Shown here in pieces: positions 1-11,081 of a stretch of 64,000 nt of DNA (position 1 is its first letter; each line of letters begins with the position of its first letter). A program made the position numbers and the translations under genes. The DNA comes from Niebla homalea (Eukaryota > Ascomycota > Lecanoromycetes > Lecanorales > Ramalinaceae), in assembly GCA_019925105.1 (NCBI GenBank), contig JAHGAU010000029.1, forward strand, positions 372,001-436,000, read 5' to 3'. A model generated the notes under the pieces. The model searched no databases. It worked only from the letters and a program-made list of their open reading frames with translations, and was not told where the DNA came from.

Positions 1-960
1 CCATCGATTGGTTGCGCTCGTCTGTACAACCATGCTACCGGTGGCTGCGAGTGTCATTACCCTCACTGGTGGAGTCGTTGAGGTCATCAAATATGCCAAA
101 ATACCTAACTCTCCTCGAAGCCCACGCTATTTCATTCCCGAAGCGTACACTATGGACGCAGAGGTTCCAGTATCGTGTCTCGTAGTGGTTGGCTGTCGCG
201 AGCTATCGGCACAAGTTGACTCTAAGACAGAGATATACAGGCTGCCATATTTGAGTTCGTTCAGGCACTGGCAATGGATCAGCCTATCGATACAGATACG
301 TCGCTCTTCCAAAGACTGGGCTGTTACAAGAGTTACAGGCGAAGGCAATAGTAGGGCTTAGCGAGCCTTTCCTGTCTCCTTAGCTGCTCTTCTGCCTCAT
401 TCGCTACTCCGGACGATCCCCACGTCGCCGTACGAAGGCGAGGGGCTCGGCGATAGTCCAAAATTGTGTCTATCATTGTCAGATGAAGACCAGCGATTCC
501 CAAGCCTTCAAAGCGAAGCACCCTCAGGTTCCTGTCCCCCACATCGTCAGCCTTGGATTTTCTGCACGACTTGGAGGGTGAGCAGTATGATGAGAGTCAA
601 GTCGTTCAGGTTGAGGTGACTGATCCTCGGAATCGTTTCTGCTCCTCGCTGGACGGGTTACTGGACTCAGATCCGACGATTGATCTGCTCTACACCATTC
701 GCGTCCCTCATTGCATGCACGGGGCCTCTGGCTTTGTCAAGCTTATTGGCCTTGTGACTGATGACTGCGATTGAAGTTGTGATGCGAGCCCCTTCCACAA
801 ACATGGGAAGGGGGATGAGTATCCCAATCTAGCAAGGGGATCGGCGTCATCTGGAACCTATTGCCAGAGTAGCGACGGGTTTGGACCAATATCCAAAAGC
901 CAAGTGAGCAACAGCTGGCTCACCCGGCGATCTTTACCCCATCAAATTCGCAATGACAAG
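1..960. other. No supportable gene
   Basis: Only short open frames of up to 117 codons on both strands, none with a recognisable domain or convincing splice structure. The stretch may be the end of an intergenic region or of a gene outside the window. Confidence 0.4.
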
Positions 961-1280
961 ACCGTCTCTGCTCAAAGCTGGAAGAGGTGATGGAACAAGG
1001 GATGACTATGGTGAGAAGGACGTGACGGACCTTTCCAAAAAAAAAAAAAAAAAGAGAAAAACAGAAAGAAAAAAAGAAAAACAAACGGTTTGTCTGACTT
1101 AAGAGAGAAACTCTCCCAGCATGAATCTGCGATTACGAGACGATCTCTGCTCAAAACAGGAAGCGATGGTGGAACGAGGGATGACCATGGTGAGAAGGGA
1201 CGTGACGGACCTTTTCCCACCCAAAGAAAAGAAAGAAAGAAAAAAAGAAAAACAAACGGTTTGTGTGACACAACAGAGAA
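961..1280. repeat. Two-copy tandem duplication, unit about 175 bp
   Basis: A block starting near 961 (tctctgctcaaa, then gtgagaaggacgtgacggac, an A/G-rich tract and acaaacggtttgt) recurs from about 1140 with the same order of elements. The end motif acaaacggtttgt is at 1081 and again at 1251. The copies differ by scattered substitutions and by the length of the purine tract (a run of 17 A in the first). The purine tract creates Phe- and Lys-rich spurious frames. Confidence 0.75.
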
Positions 1281-1769
1281 AATCTCCTGAAAAAGTTGTG
1301 AAAAAGTTACATACAAAGGCTGCAATGTAGGTGGTGAAGTGACCCTTCCCTTCAACGGCACGGCCAAGAAGGTTTGTGAGCCACGCGGTCGAGATAGAAG
1401 GAATGCCTCCTCGGCGAGGCTGGATCACTAAGATTTTTTATTTTTTTTGGGGGGGGGCTCGTCAAAATGATGGTCAATGATTAAGGATGCTAGGGGAAAG
1501 CTGAGGAGCTTCGTGAGAAGACCATGGTTGTATACTTAGGTCGAATTTTGGAATGATGTTGTGCAAATGCTTGAGTGATGGAGGAATTTGAGCAATTAGA
1601 GCAATAATATCCAATCCACTCCATTTAGCTGAGATTGAAAAATTATACACAGCGAAAACTTGAGGTACAATGTTCCCGCCAAGTAGTGAATACCTTTCGC
1701 TTTGCAGATAGACCTACCGACCTTCACAGTACCGAGGGCGTGTCCTTTTGGACTGCGGTTTCGAGATGC

Positions 1770-3766
1770 CTAATCAACCCCCTCGACCCTCCATCCTTTC
1801 ACTGTACCGTCTCCGCCCACACTAACTACCCTCTCCTCCTTTGCTGTATCGCCTGCACCACCACCGACCCAGCACACCCCACCCACCCCTTCCTTGTGCG
1901 CTCCGTGCGTGCTAACTCTGGCCCCCGGCTTCTTGACCGACCATACAAAAACGTCCGTGTCCAACCCGCCACTGACCGCTCTCTCTGCCCGGCTGTCCCA
2001 GGAGATGGACGTGACGCGCGCGGTGTGGGCGGACCACCTTTCTATCACGGGGGAAGAATATTTGTTGGTGGGGGAGAAGACGAGGATACGGCCGGAGGAG
2101 AAACCGATTGCCAGGTACGGGCAGTTATGGTTGCTGGCCGCAGGGGTGGAGAAGGAGAGACAGGAGATGGATGAGGGGAACCCGGGGAGTGTTTGTGTGA
2201 GCTCCAACCCCTGCGGCGAGTATATGCGGAGAGTGTTATCGTCACCTGCGACCGCGATGTACCCCTCCGTCGCGCTGACAGCGACAGATGAGAACGGTGT
2301 TGAGAGAGTTTTGATAACGCTGTTGTCGGATGAGGAAAGGAGGGTGATCCCCTTATGCGTCACAACCACGATCCCCCCGGAGCATGTGGCGCACCCGCGG
2401 GGTTGTCCGTCGGTATTGTAGTGCGAGCTTGGGAACGTAGGGATGCCCGTGGAGGAGTGGGAGATGGTGCGGAGGGAGTCATCCCATGCCACGGAGTAGA
2501 TCTTCCCTTCGTTGTTATTGTTGTCAGAGGCAAGGCCGGAGACATAATTCGTGTGACCCGCGCCGTCGACGGTGGTTGCTTCACCGGTATCAGTAGACCA
2601 GGCGCAGACTCGACCGTCGGAGGAGCCGGTGAAAAGGGTGGGTGGTTGGGAGGGTGTGGGAATTATGGCGGTGGTGTTTCTTTGATGACCTTGCACGACG
2701 CGGATGGGCTTGGTGGACAACGGGGAGAGGTAGCTTAGATCGCCGGACAAGGCGAGGGAGATGATCATGTCGTCGGAGCGCGCGGTGGGCCATGTCACGC
2801 CGACTTGGTGGTCAGGGATGCTGACCACCCCCTCATCCGAGCCCATACGCCAGGTACGAATCGCTTTACCGGCTTCAGCGTCCCAGATCTTGACAGTCTG
2901 GTCGGCACTGCAGGTTGTGAAGCGTTTCGAGTCGGTTGACCAGGAGACGCCGAAGATGCTGCCCTTGTGCTCCCCATGCCCGATTTCGACTTTGGCTTCC
3001 CCAGTCTTGCCATCGTAGAGGAAGATCTTGCGGTCTGCGCCCACGCTGACTAGTGTATTGCCGTCGGGGCTGAAACCCAAGCCGTAAACATACCGCTGAT
3101 GCCTCTTCAGACTCGTATTGAATTTGAAGGGCACCCCGTGGTAGAACACGGTACTGGCATCATCCCCTGCAGTCGCCGCCCGGAGCGGCCGTTGCTGCCG
3201 TATGCTCACGCAATTGATCTGCGCAGTGTGCCCGCTTATTGTGCCCACGCTGTTACCCGAATCGGCTGTTATGCAATGCCCGAATTTCTCTTTGCCGTCT
3301 CCCACCGCGATGATGCGCTGGCTATCGCCATCCCAGGCTAGGTCGTTGATCTTGCCGCTGATGATAGGGTATTCGCCCTTGGTAGTACCGGATCCGGTGC
3401 AGTCCCAGACGCGGACGGTGCCAGCGATATCGCCAGATGCGACATAGTACCCTGAGGGGGAGAAGCGGGCGACTGTTGTTGTGGTGGTGTGGGCGGTGTA
3501 TTGGGTGCTGAGGGCTGGGGAGTCAATCGAGCGGAGGAAAATGGATTTGTTGGACTATCGTAGGGAAGCGCTTAGCTGGGGTTGCTGACTGAATTGGAAG
3601 AGGGTTCGATACCGCATAAGCTATTCGTTCGCCTTTGGGATCACTGGCTATTGGGGTGGGCTGGCCCCTGGTTGTTGACGGCTGAGCTGCCCAGGTGCTT
3701 TCTATTTGATGTTTAGATTATTACCAAGGTGAGCATGAGTGATGAATTACCAGCTTTGATAGACAT
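1770..3766 (-). CDS. aip1: Actin-interacting protein 1 (WD40 repeat)
   Basis: Predicted 629-aa WD40 protein of the AIP1/WDR1 family, which works with cofilin to disassemble actin filaments at cortical patches. Three exons join cleanly: 3751-3766, 3613-3701 and 1770-3554, with introns of 49 and 58 nt and GT..AG ends. The N-terminus reads MSIKAESTWAAQPSTTRGQP, matching the family, and is followed by FLRSID and a long series of WD40 blades ending in GH/WD-type motifs. These include GADRKIFLYD, SADQTVKIWD and GGLDTDVFVWS. Length is close to the usual 600-615 aa. The 16-nt first exon is typical of this gene in filamentous fungi. The N-terminal match and the continuous WD40 array make the family call strong; cellular role is known from yeast and is inferred here. 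Confidence 0.93.
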
Positions 3767-4109
3767 GTTTCGAAGGAGGCCTGTGTAATCCACAATTTAA
3801 CATGGTCACTACAACAAAGTAAACAATGGGGCAGAGAACGAGATTTCGAAGCCTGCCCACCACCCTTATGACGTCGTCGTTACCCGGATCTCAAGTCACA
3901 TTCAGGGGCTGAGGGCCGACTGCCCTTGAAGAGTGAAGAGAGTGTTGAACGGCATTATCTAATTCAATGACACTAGTCATCTAGCTATCAGAGAAACACT
4001 TTCGCAATCTGGTAAAGACCATACCGCTGGAGTAGATGAACATTGAGGTCTCTCGGTTGAGTCGCTATCGTGCTTCAAATTATCGCGCCAGATAAACAAG
4101 CTATGCTGC
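3767..4109. other. AIP1 upstream region
   Basis: About 340 bp between the AIP1 start and the 3' end of the next gene on the same strand. It should hold the AIP1 promoter and 5' leader. No coding signal or recognisable site seen. Confidence 0.4.
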
Positions 4110-5532
4110 TTATGCCCCAGTATGGATACTCACGTGCATGCCATATCCTGCAATCTGTATCCGAAAATCCCTCCCAAGCCTCCTTTCTAACGAGTGTGAA
4201 GGTTCATCCACATCGAAAGACACATCAAAAAGATACATCACCCTCTGCTTCCGTTGATGCCCAATCGCTATCTTTTGCCTCCACTGCCTCCCTTGCTCCT
4301 GATGCTCATCGTGCATGTTCGCATCTACCGCCTCAAGAAAGGTCTAGACGATTGTCGACGCATCCGTTTCACGGTATAATGACCGTGGACTTGATTACGA
4401 TATGGCACTCAAATGACTTTGAATCTCCACCTTTGAGATAGTGCTCCTCGAAACATGCCCTTATCTTGCTGAGAAATTGGTCAAAGGTCTCCTCCAACAG
4501 GTAGCTGATCGAGATCGTTTGGACACATGGCTCCTCGTTGTCACCCTGTGATGGAGGCTGGTGGAAGGCCGCTTGAATGAGGTCCGGTTGGCTGATTGGG
4601 TTGACAATCCTTGTCACCAGATCAAAGAAGGATGCGTGAGTAACACGCTTCTCTGGATCATCCTTTGGTACCGCAGCGCTGCTAAGCTTCATCTTGATAG
4701 GTGCCACATTATCCTCCAGACGCTCAACGTGGAGTATTGTTGCCTGCTCCTGGCCGGGCGATAAGACTTTAGTCGATCGCTCAGGCAGAGGCTGTCGCTT
4801 CTGCGGGATGGTCGTTGAAGCGCTTTTCCTCGTTGATACTATTTTCATCCTGGACTTCGACACCCTTGCTTGATGAGGCAGATCCTCAGGGTGCACTCTT
4901 GGCTTTGGTCGATTAAGACCAGGCGATACCCTGCTTGATGAAGATGCACCGTGGAAGGTCTCTCCCGTGGAAGGGGGAAACGCAGGCTCACCCGTCAGAG
5001 CCCCGCCATCATCAGGGTCCTCATTGGTGGAGTCACGGCGGGCGTCCTGATATGGTTGGCCGCGAGGGTCCTCGTCATCCAAAGGTGCTCCTCGTGTTGG
5101 ATTATTAGCGACATATCGTGCCATGGACACCGCAACTGGCCCAATGAATTGTTTGCCAGCATTAGGCCCTTGCCATCGATACCAATAGCAAGAGCCTCCA
5201 GTATTGTCGATTGGATCACCCGTTTCCCAGGTCCGCTTCATTGCCTTGACGATATACCTCTGGCGATTCATCCTGAGGCATGCAAAGGTCCTGTCGCCCC
5301 CTTCAAGCTTATACAAGAGATAGACGACTGTAGCTTTTCTTGGCTTATCGACATATGGAGGCAGGATCATGACATCCCTCTTGTGGCTTACATTACCGCG
5401 CTGGGTAAAGGGCGGGACCTCTTGCTTATAGAATTGACGGCTCTCGCGGAGGAACTCGATACGCTCATTAGAATGGGCCATCGTGCTGTCTGGATGGAGA
5501 AAGCTTGTGGAGGATGAAGGGGTTGGGATCAA
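4110..5532 (-). CDS. Hypothetical protein, two or more exons
   Basis: No family recognised. Exon 1 (4399-5532) encodes a polar protein with an ordered N-terminal part of about 140 residues (LYKLEGGDRTFACLRMNRQ, WYRWQGPNAGKQFIGP) followed by a low-complexity Ser/Pro/Asp-rich middle. A donor at 4398 and an acceptor at 4332 (67-nt intron) join FECHI to AVDANMHDEHQEQGRQW, giving a better C-terminus than reading through to the stop at 4369. A consensus donor (GTGAGT) near 4128 leaves room for one further exon, so the 3' end is uncertain. Start could be Met1 or Met18 (MAHSNERIEF). The gene lies between AIP1 and Vac7 on the same strand. Confidence 0.6.
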
Positions 5533-6549
5533 GAGTGAGTATTGGCTAATCCGAGTGAAGCTCTGAGTAATCCCCTTGAGAAGGAAAGAGGAAGGTAGTT
5601 GGAGAGACTGTTATTCGAAGAGTCTCGATTGGATGAAAAGACAAGATGCTTGAGGTGTGCGTGAATGTTCGTGATTGCGCCTCGACACTGACTGTGTATG
5701 GAATCAGGTGCAAAATGAAAAGTGGTAGTTATCAAGCGATTGAGACTGTCTGGGTCCGTGGTGTGGTTGCTTTATTAACGAAATTCGATCAATGAGCACA
5801 GACTCATGGATGGAGAAAAGGGTGTAATTATTACAAGGAAGTGTGAGTTGACAACAGCAAGTGGAGAGGTTGTTTAGATTAGTGATCCTATGATTGTACG
5901 AAGCCCAGACCCAGATTTGTGATGTCCGTGGACAGTGGTATGCTGATCTTGTGTGTGTTCTAGACGCAATGAGAGAGAGAGAGCAGACAGCGGTTTGAAG
6001 AGGGTGGTGCTGTCATAAAGTAAGCAGCTTGGCCCCAGTAGCCAGACAAGGTGAATGGCAAAATGTTTGCTCGATAGTGACAGAGGCCTGTCACAGCAGC
6101 CTGTCACAGCAGCCTGTCACAGCGGCCTGTGATTCATCACATGAATACAATCAAGCCAGACGATAGTAAAGTGGTGCATCTAAGGTGGAGAAATAGGAGC
6201 AGGATAAAAAGGTGGGAGGTAATGTTGGAGTGTGCTGGATGGGGAGACTTTCTTGGCATTCACGATCATTGCAAGGCCACTCATGTTTGCAATCTTGCAG
6301 CACGGATGAGCTGGTCCGTGCAATTGCAAAACACCTCCGTTGAATTTGAAGCCAATGTATGCGACTGGCTTTTGAGGTAATGCTATTGAAAGTGCCCGGC
6401 CGATTGACCACGTCAGCTGGCATTGACACAACCCTTATGACCCCAATCTTCACTGGGCCTTCGTCCTGACAGCAACACCAGACAATGCTCATACACCTCG
6501 CTCGCTAATGATTTTCTGACTGAAGAAGACAGAGAACGGCCGTAATTCA
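5533..6549. other. Intergenic, with a short tandem repeat
   Basis: No gene supported. It holds the promoter side of the preceding hypothetical gene and the 3' side of Vac7. Short frames on both strands lack domains. Confidence 0.4.
6086..6132. repeat. 13-bp tandem repeat, about 3.7 copies
   Basis: The unit gcctgtcacagca occurs three times in direct succession (last base varies), followed by gcctgtga. Confidence 0.85.
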
Positions 6550-9500
6550 TTACCTGCTCACCCACCTAAGCCCCCCCTGATCCATTCGTCCCCCAGCCCT
6601 CGTTCCTCTCTCAATCCCCCGCATAGGAACGTTGTGCGGAGGAATGAGGATCACGTTACTCCCCGGGTCTCGGTGATGACTAGGCTCACTGAGTCTCATA
6701 TTACCTTCTCCGTCGTCCTCACTGGGGTGGACAATCACCGAGGCCCCAATGCTGGCACTTCGTATCCGCGAACTGATGGGCAAGCTGTATTTGACTACGC
6801 CCCTGACAATGAGCTCGAAGTCGTATTGAAGAACACGCTCCCACCGCGCCGAGCCGCCTTCCTCCGTGTGGTTGCCAGGACGGGACAGTCGGACTTCTCC
6901 GACGGAGCCGAGTGAGCGATGATGGAGAGGAGAGGGATCAAAGATTAGAGGAGAGTCGAAAGCGAGGATGCGTCCGAGGAGCATCGTTTGTGAATCTGTG
7001 GCAGGGTCATCGTCCTCCGGATCGGTCCCTTCGTCAATGCCGTCTAATTGGTCCATCAGGTCTTCCGGAGTCTGAAGTGGTGACGGGTTTTGGTGTGATT
7101 TCTTGTGAGAGGATGTTGCAAAGCTTGAGTCAGGTTTCGCCACCGTATCAGGTGGTAGCAGGTGTTTGGACCGATGCTGATGACCACTGGCGAAAGGGGG
7201 TGCTATGTGACGAGACTTGGCGAAAAGGTTGATGTCAAGATCGGAGACCTGAATGGCGATGATGTTTGGGTTGATGGCACGCACTCTCAGATCCAGCATA
7301 AGTTCGGATTCCGAGGCTAAAACGTTCCGTATGTCTTTCACGTAGACATCAAATAGCGGCTTGGTGCATAATACTAAGATGATGACTATGGCGGCGATGA
7401 GAAGGGCAAGAACACTGGCGAGCGAGCTCAGAGCCGTGACCCGTCCACACAGACGGTGATCCCTTTCTCCATTCGAGTACATTTGCCGAACGCTACCTGG
7501 CAGTGGACGGCGTCGATTACGCCCGCTTCGCATTGATCCAATTAGCGGGGCTCTTTCGTCATCCGCCCCCTCGCCTTCCATGTCGTAGGAGGAGAGCTCG
7601 TCCGCTTTCCGAGAGCTTCCAGACATGCGTAATGAGTACGGGCTCTTTGGATTGTGTTTGGGAGAGCCTTGTTGAAAATGAGATGTTGCTGAACGTGGTG
7701 ACTTGACGACGCGGGGAAATGGGGATTCACTGTCGAATAACGAAGTATGTCCTCCACGGCCAAACTTGCCTATGTGATGTTGGTGAGCAGAGCCACCGCC
7801 TCGGGCGGTTTGGTGAGGCCCGCGGACGGTGCCATCAGCATCATCGGCATAAGTGATAGAGTTGTAGTTGTTAGCGAACTTCATGCTCTTCTTTCCAATA
7901 ATGCTATGATCTCTGTCAAGCCGGCCCTTTAGGCCATGGGGGTCAATCTGGCTCAGTGTGGAGGCTGTACTCGGTGTTCGTGAATGGAAGCGATGAGGGC
8001 GAGCTGATAACGGTTCCGGCGGATTCGATTCGTACACGAAAGTCTCTGCCGAGTCAGAAGAGTCTGCCTCGTCAACAGCACTGGCGACCTTGGCTTCGAA
8101 GATGTCTGCTTTTGAGGAGGCTAACCTCCCTCGAAAGGGCATTAGTCCTGAACTGAAGCGCCTTGGGGAGGCTGAAGAGTTTGTAGGAAATGAACGACGC
8201 GCAGGACTTCGCATGATGCTGCATGCATCCTTGGCTCTGCTTATGCTTAACGGACTCATGAAAGCGTCCTCTACAAGGCCCGGCCCCTGGATAGAATCAG
8301 GAGATCCCATCGGAGAAGAGTCCTCGGGTTCAGTAGAGGACATTCGAGAATGCGAGCGATAGTAATGAAATATTCGAGATAAGGACCTACCTGCTCCTGC
8401 GTTCGCAGAAGGCGCTTTCCGCACGACCTTCTTCTTCTCTTTCTTGGGTCGGATCGTCTCGGTGCTGGGCTTCCCTCGAAGGCTTCCTCCTGTGTCTGCA
8501 CGAGTTGGGCCTCCCGTTCCTCCACCAACAGCAACCTGTGGGATGGAGCTGACCGTCTCCGTCTCGACGGTCATGTTCTTGATCGAGGCTTCGCTTGCTG
8601 ATTTGCCTTTAATGGGTAGTTGTGTATAGGACTTCTTCGACTGGATCGTTGGCGGCTTGGAAGAAGACGGTACGGCTACCGTCTTGCTTGCCTCCTTGGG
8701 AGCATCCGCATTTCTTTGCGCGATACCCTTGCTGCCCGCGCTCTCGTTGCCGCTTTCGATTCTGGTCTTGCCTTCATTCGATAAAGCCTCCTCGATTGGA
8801 TTTTCTTCAATGCGCTCGGGTCGTTCATGCCCCGCACTCTTACTGCGATCTACTTGTCTGGACGCTCCAAGCGCAGGTGACGAAGGAGACCCGCTCTCTT
8901 GTACCGTTTCCAACATGGACCCGGAGCCACTCGTTCCACGAACAGGAGTCCGCATTCCGGCGCGTGCCACAGATTCTTCTTCTATAGAGTCAGGCTCGGC
9001 GGTCATGACAGAGGTGCGGGACGGACGATCAATTACTATAGCAGGAGTTGAAGGCGTTGATTGCGACTGCTCAGCCTTCCGGGCGGGCCCTATTACCGTT
9101 TTGGCTGTGGAGGTTAGGGCATTGGCTGGAGGAGGCGGCGAGCCGAGACGTGGAGTTCGAGGCGCTGATTTGGAGGCAGCGGTATTCGCTTTGTTTGATC
9201 TGTGCGACCTCGGTGTGTCGGCTGAGGCATCTTGTTGTGACGGGGCAGGGAGGGCAGCTGCGCCGGCGGCGGAGAGTGCTCTCTGAATGGCTGCAGCAGA
9301 GGGCACTGTCGGAAGACTGGCGCCAGAAGCGCTATGGGCACGCACCGGACTTAAGTCGTGGCTATTTTTTCTTGATCTTGCAGCCGAGCGGGTGCCCATG
9401 GACACAGTCGATTTGAAAGATGGTCGGATTGGGGACCCTTCTCGCGAGGCTTTGGGCGAAGTATTGGCTGAGGTAATGGCGGAGCGGAGTGGAGTAGTCA

Positions 9501-9699
9501 AGGCCCGTCTGTGATTCTTGGGCGAGGAGGTAGTACCAGTAGGGTGGGTGGAAGTCGTGGTACCTGAATCCGGCCCATTCTGGCTACCTTGACTATGTTG
9601 TACATGTGGCGCCTTTTGATGGGAGAGTTCTGCCCCAACATTTTCTTGTCCCCGGCCTTCCCCTGCTCTCGGCTCCTTTCCAGTGTCAAGCTCGGCCAT
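6550..9699 (-). CDS. vac7: Vacuolar segregation protein Vac7
   Basis: A 1049-aa frame matching fungal Vac7, the vacuolar membrane activator of the Fab1 PI3P 5-kinase complex that makes PI(3,5)P2. A long Ser/Pro-rich cytosolic N-terminus precedes the family-specific blocks ETIRPKKEKKKVVRKAPSA and ASSKADIFEAKVASAVDEAD. One membrane segment follows at about residues 755-778 (LASVLALLIAAIVIILVLC), then a conserved luminal domain (RVRAINPNIIAIQVSDLDI). Between the two N-terminal blocks lie 90 extra codons (8121-8390) that begin GTAGGT and end TTAG with an ACTAAT branch-like site. Removing them fuses the blocks exactly as in other Vac7 proteins as I recall them (NAGAASSKADIF), giving 959 aa. Because the segment is in frame and stop-free, both forms could exist. 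Confidence 0.88.
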   Translation of the reverse strand: MAELDTGKEPRAGEGRGQENVGAELSHQKAPHVQHSQGSQNGPDSGTTTSTHPTGTTSSPKNHRRALTTPLRSAITSANTSPKASREGSPIRPSFKSTVSMGTRSAARSRKNSHDLSPVRAHSASGASLPTVPSAAAIQRALSAAGAAALPAPSQQDASADTPRSHRSNKANTAASKSAPRTPRLGSPPPPANALTSTAKTVIGPARKAEQSQSTPSTPAIVIDRPSRTSVMTAEPDSIEEESVARAGMRTPVRGTSGSGSMLETVQESGSPSSPALGASRQVDRSKSAGHERPERIEENPIEEALSNEGKTRIESGNESAGSKGIAQRNADAPKEASKTVAVPSSSKPPTIQSKKSYTQLPIKGKSASEASIKNMTVETETVSSIPQVAVGGGTGGPTRADTGGSLRGKPSTETIRPKKEKKKVVRKAPSANAGAGRSLSRIFHYYRSHSRMSSTEPEDSSPMGSPDSIQGPGLVEDAFMSPLSISRAKDACSIMRSPARRSFPTNSSASPRRFSSGLMPFRGRLASSKADIFEAKVASAVDEADSSDSAETFVYESNPPEPLSARPHRFHSRTPSTASTLSQIDPHGLKGRLDRDHSIIGKKSMKFANNYNSITYADDADGTVRGPHQTARGGGSAHQHHIGKFGRGGHTSLFDSESPFPRVVKSPRSATSHFQQGSPKHNPKSPYSLRMSGSSRKADELSSYDMEGEGADDERAPLIGSMRSGRNRRRPLPGSVRQMYSNGERDHRLCGRVTALSSLASVLALLIAAIVIILVLCTKPLFDVYVKDIRNVLASESELMLDLRVRAINPNIIAIQVSDLDINLFAKSRHIAPPFASGHQHRSKHLLPPDTVAKPDSSFATSSHKKSHQNPSPLQTPEDLMDQLDGIDEGTDPEDDDPATDSQTMLLGRILAFDSPLIFDPSPLHHRSLGSVGEVRLSRPGNHTEEGGSARWERVLQYDFELIVRGVVKYSLPISSRIRSASIGASVIVHPSEDDGEGNMRLSEPSHHRDPGSNVILIPPHNVPMRGIERGTRAGGRMDQGGLRWVSR

Positions 9700-11081
9700 C
9701 TTAGGTGGATTCCCAGCGAGGCAACGTCATTATTTCGAACCTGGGCCAATCCTGGTTTTGGGTAAGCCGGGAATGGTGATCAAGCTGTTGACAACGAAGT
9801 GGAGGCCGGAAGGTGACTGCTGACTGTGTGCGGGCATTATGAAGAAAACGGGGCGGACCAATGAAGAATAGGATTCACGACACTAGGGGAGAGTGTGAGA
9901 GGAGAGTGAGATGTCGGAAGATGTCTGAGGTCCCCGAGGTCCCTTGTTCAGGTCGATTCAGGTACTGGGCCAAGAACGTGTGGCGCCCCAATTGGTCTTT
10001 TCTAAGCTCCTAATCTTGTCTGGTCTAGCGCCCTTGTGGCGTTCTACACTCTTCACCTTTTGACGTTTTCCCGGGCAAAGCCTAAAAGCATACGGAGGTA
10101 CATTGCCGATGGCCGTTGGAGTGTTGATTTCGATTGCGATGTAACTTATGCAAAGGCTGCCAATTGATTCTCAGGATTGTCTCCCGAATTGGTCTAAGGC
10201 TATCTTACAAGTGCATGGACGAGGCATCCTCGCCTTCCGCTGCCTTGTGTCTGACACTCCTAAGCGTGGAAAGAAACGGTCGTGGAGGTCCGGATTGTGG
10301 ATACAGAAATCCTCACGTGCAAGCCTTGCATGCTCCTTCAGAGCCATTCGCAGCACATGATTAGGCAGTATATGCCTGTGCATTTCTGTTGCCAAATGCT
10401 GCGACGAATCGACTACTCCTCTGCTATCAGATGACCGTATGGGAGATGCTCGGGCTGCTCGAGCACTCCTATGGCTCCTCACACCTCGTATTCGATCGGC
10501 GAGCATGTGGTCACAGACTTTCTATGATGCACGCCTGCAGCTCTGGATCTTTAAAATCTGTTTGCGGATTCCCCTGCATTCACACATATTGGCAAGGGAG
10601 AGATGAACATCCATGTCGGGAATAAACAGCCTCAGCAGGCACCTGCAATAAGACCCTATTGACTCTCAATGACAATGTTTCAAGTCAGGACGAAATGAAT
10701 CCTTCCAGTGAAAGGGAGCTTCTAATGGGGCGAGGCGATCACGCTCTGGCCCAGGTCTTCTCGCGATGGTCAATCACTTCTCGAATATAATATTTGTGCT
10801 ACCAGGGGCCAGAGTTTGAGAGATTTTATTTGCGATTCAAGGGCATTGAGGCCTAGGAATGTTCAATTTTATCATGTTCTCCATATCGCAGATTGTGCGC
10901 CGAAACAATGGCGGAACGCAATTCCAATGCGCGCGCGGTAGGTCGAGGTCATACAAAGAACATGTAGTGTACGACCTTGGGATACTTTACTTTTGTGTCA
11001 CAGCAACACTACTGATTGCCCACGAACTTCTTGCAACCCTCTTCGATTATCCTTCGCTATTGCACAATCTCACTCACTAAC
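9700..11081. other. Intergenic, about 1.4 kb
   Basis: Vac7 upstream region and the approach to the next plus-strand gene. Short frames of up to 111 codons have no recognisable domain. Nothing else seen. Confidence 0.4.

Noticed and set aside
972..1428. Phe-rich minus frames of up to 131 codons
   Set aside because: They are translations of the A/G-rich tandem duplication and have no domain.
1635..2738. Plus-strand frames of 127-179 codons
   Set aside because: They overlap the AIP1 coding sequence in antisense; the WD40 frame is clearly the real one.
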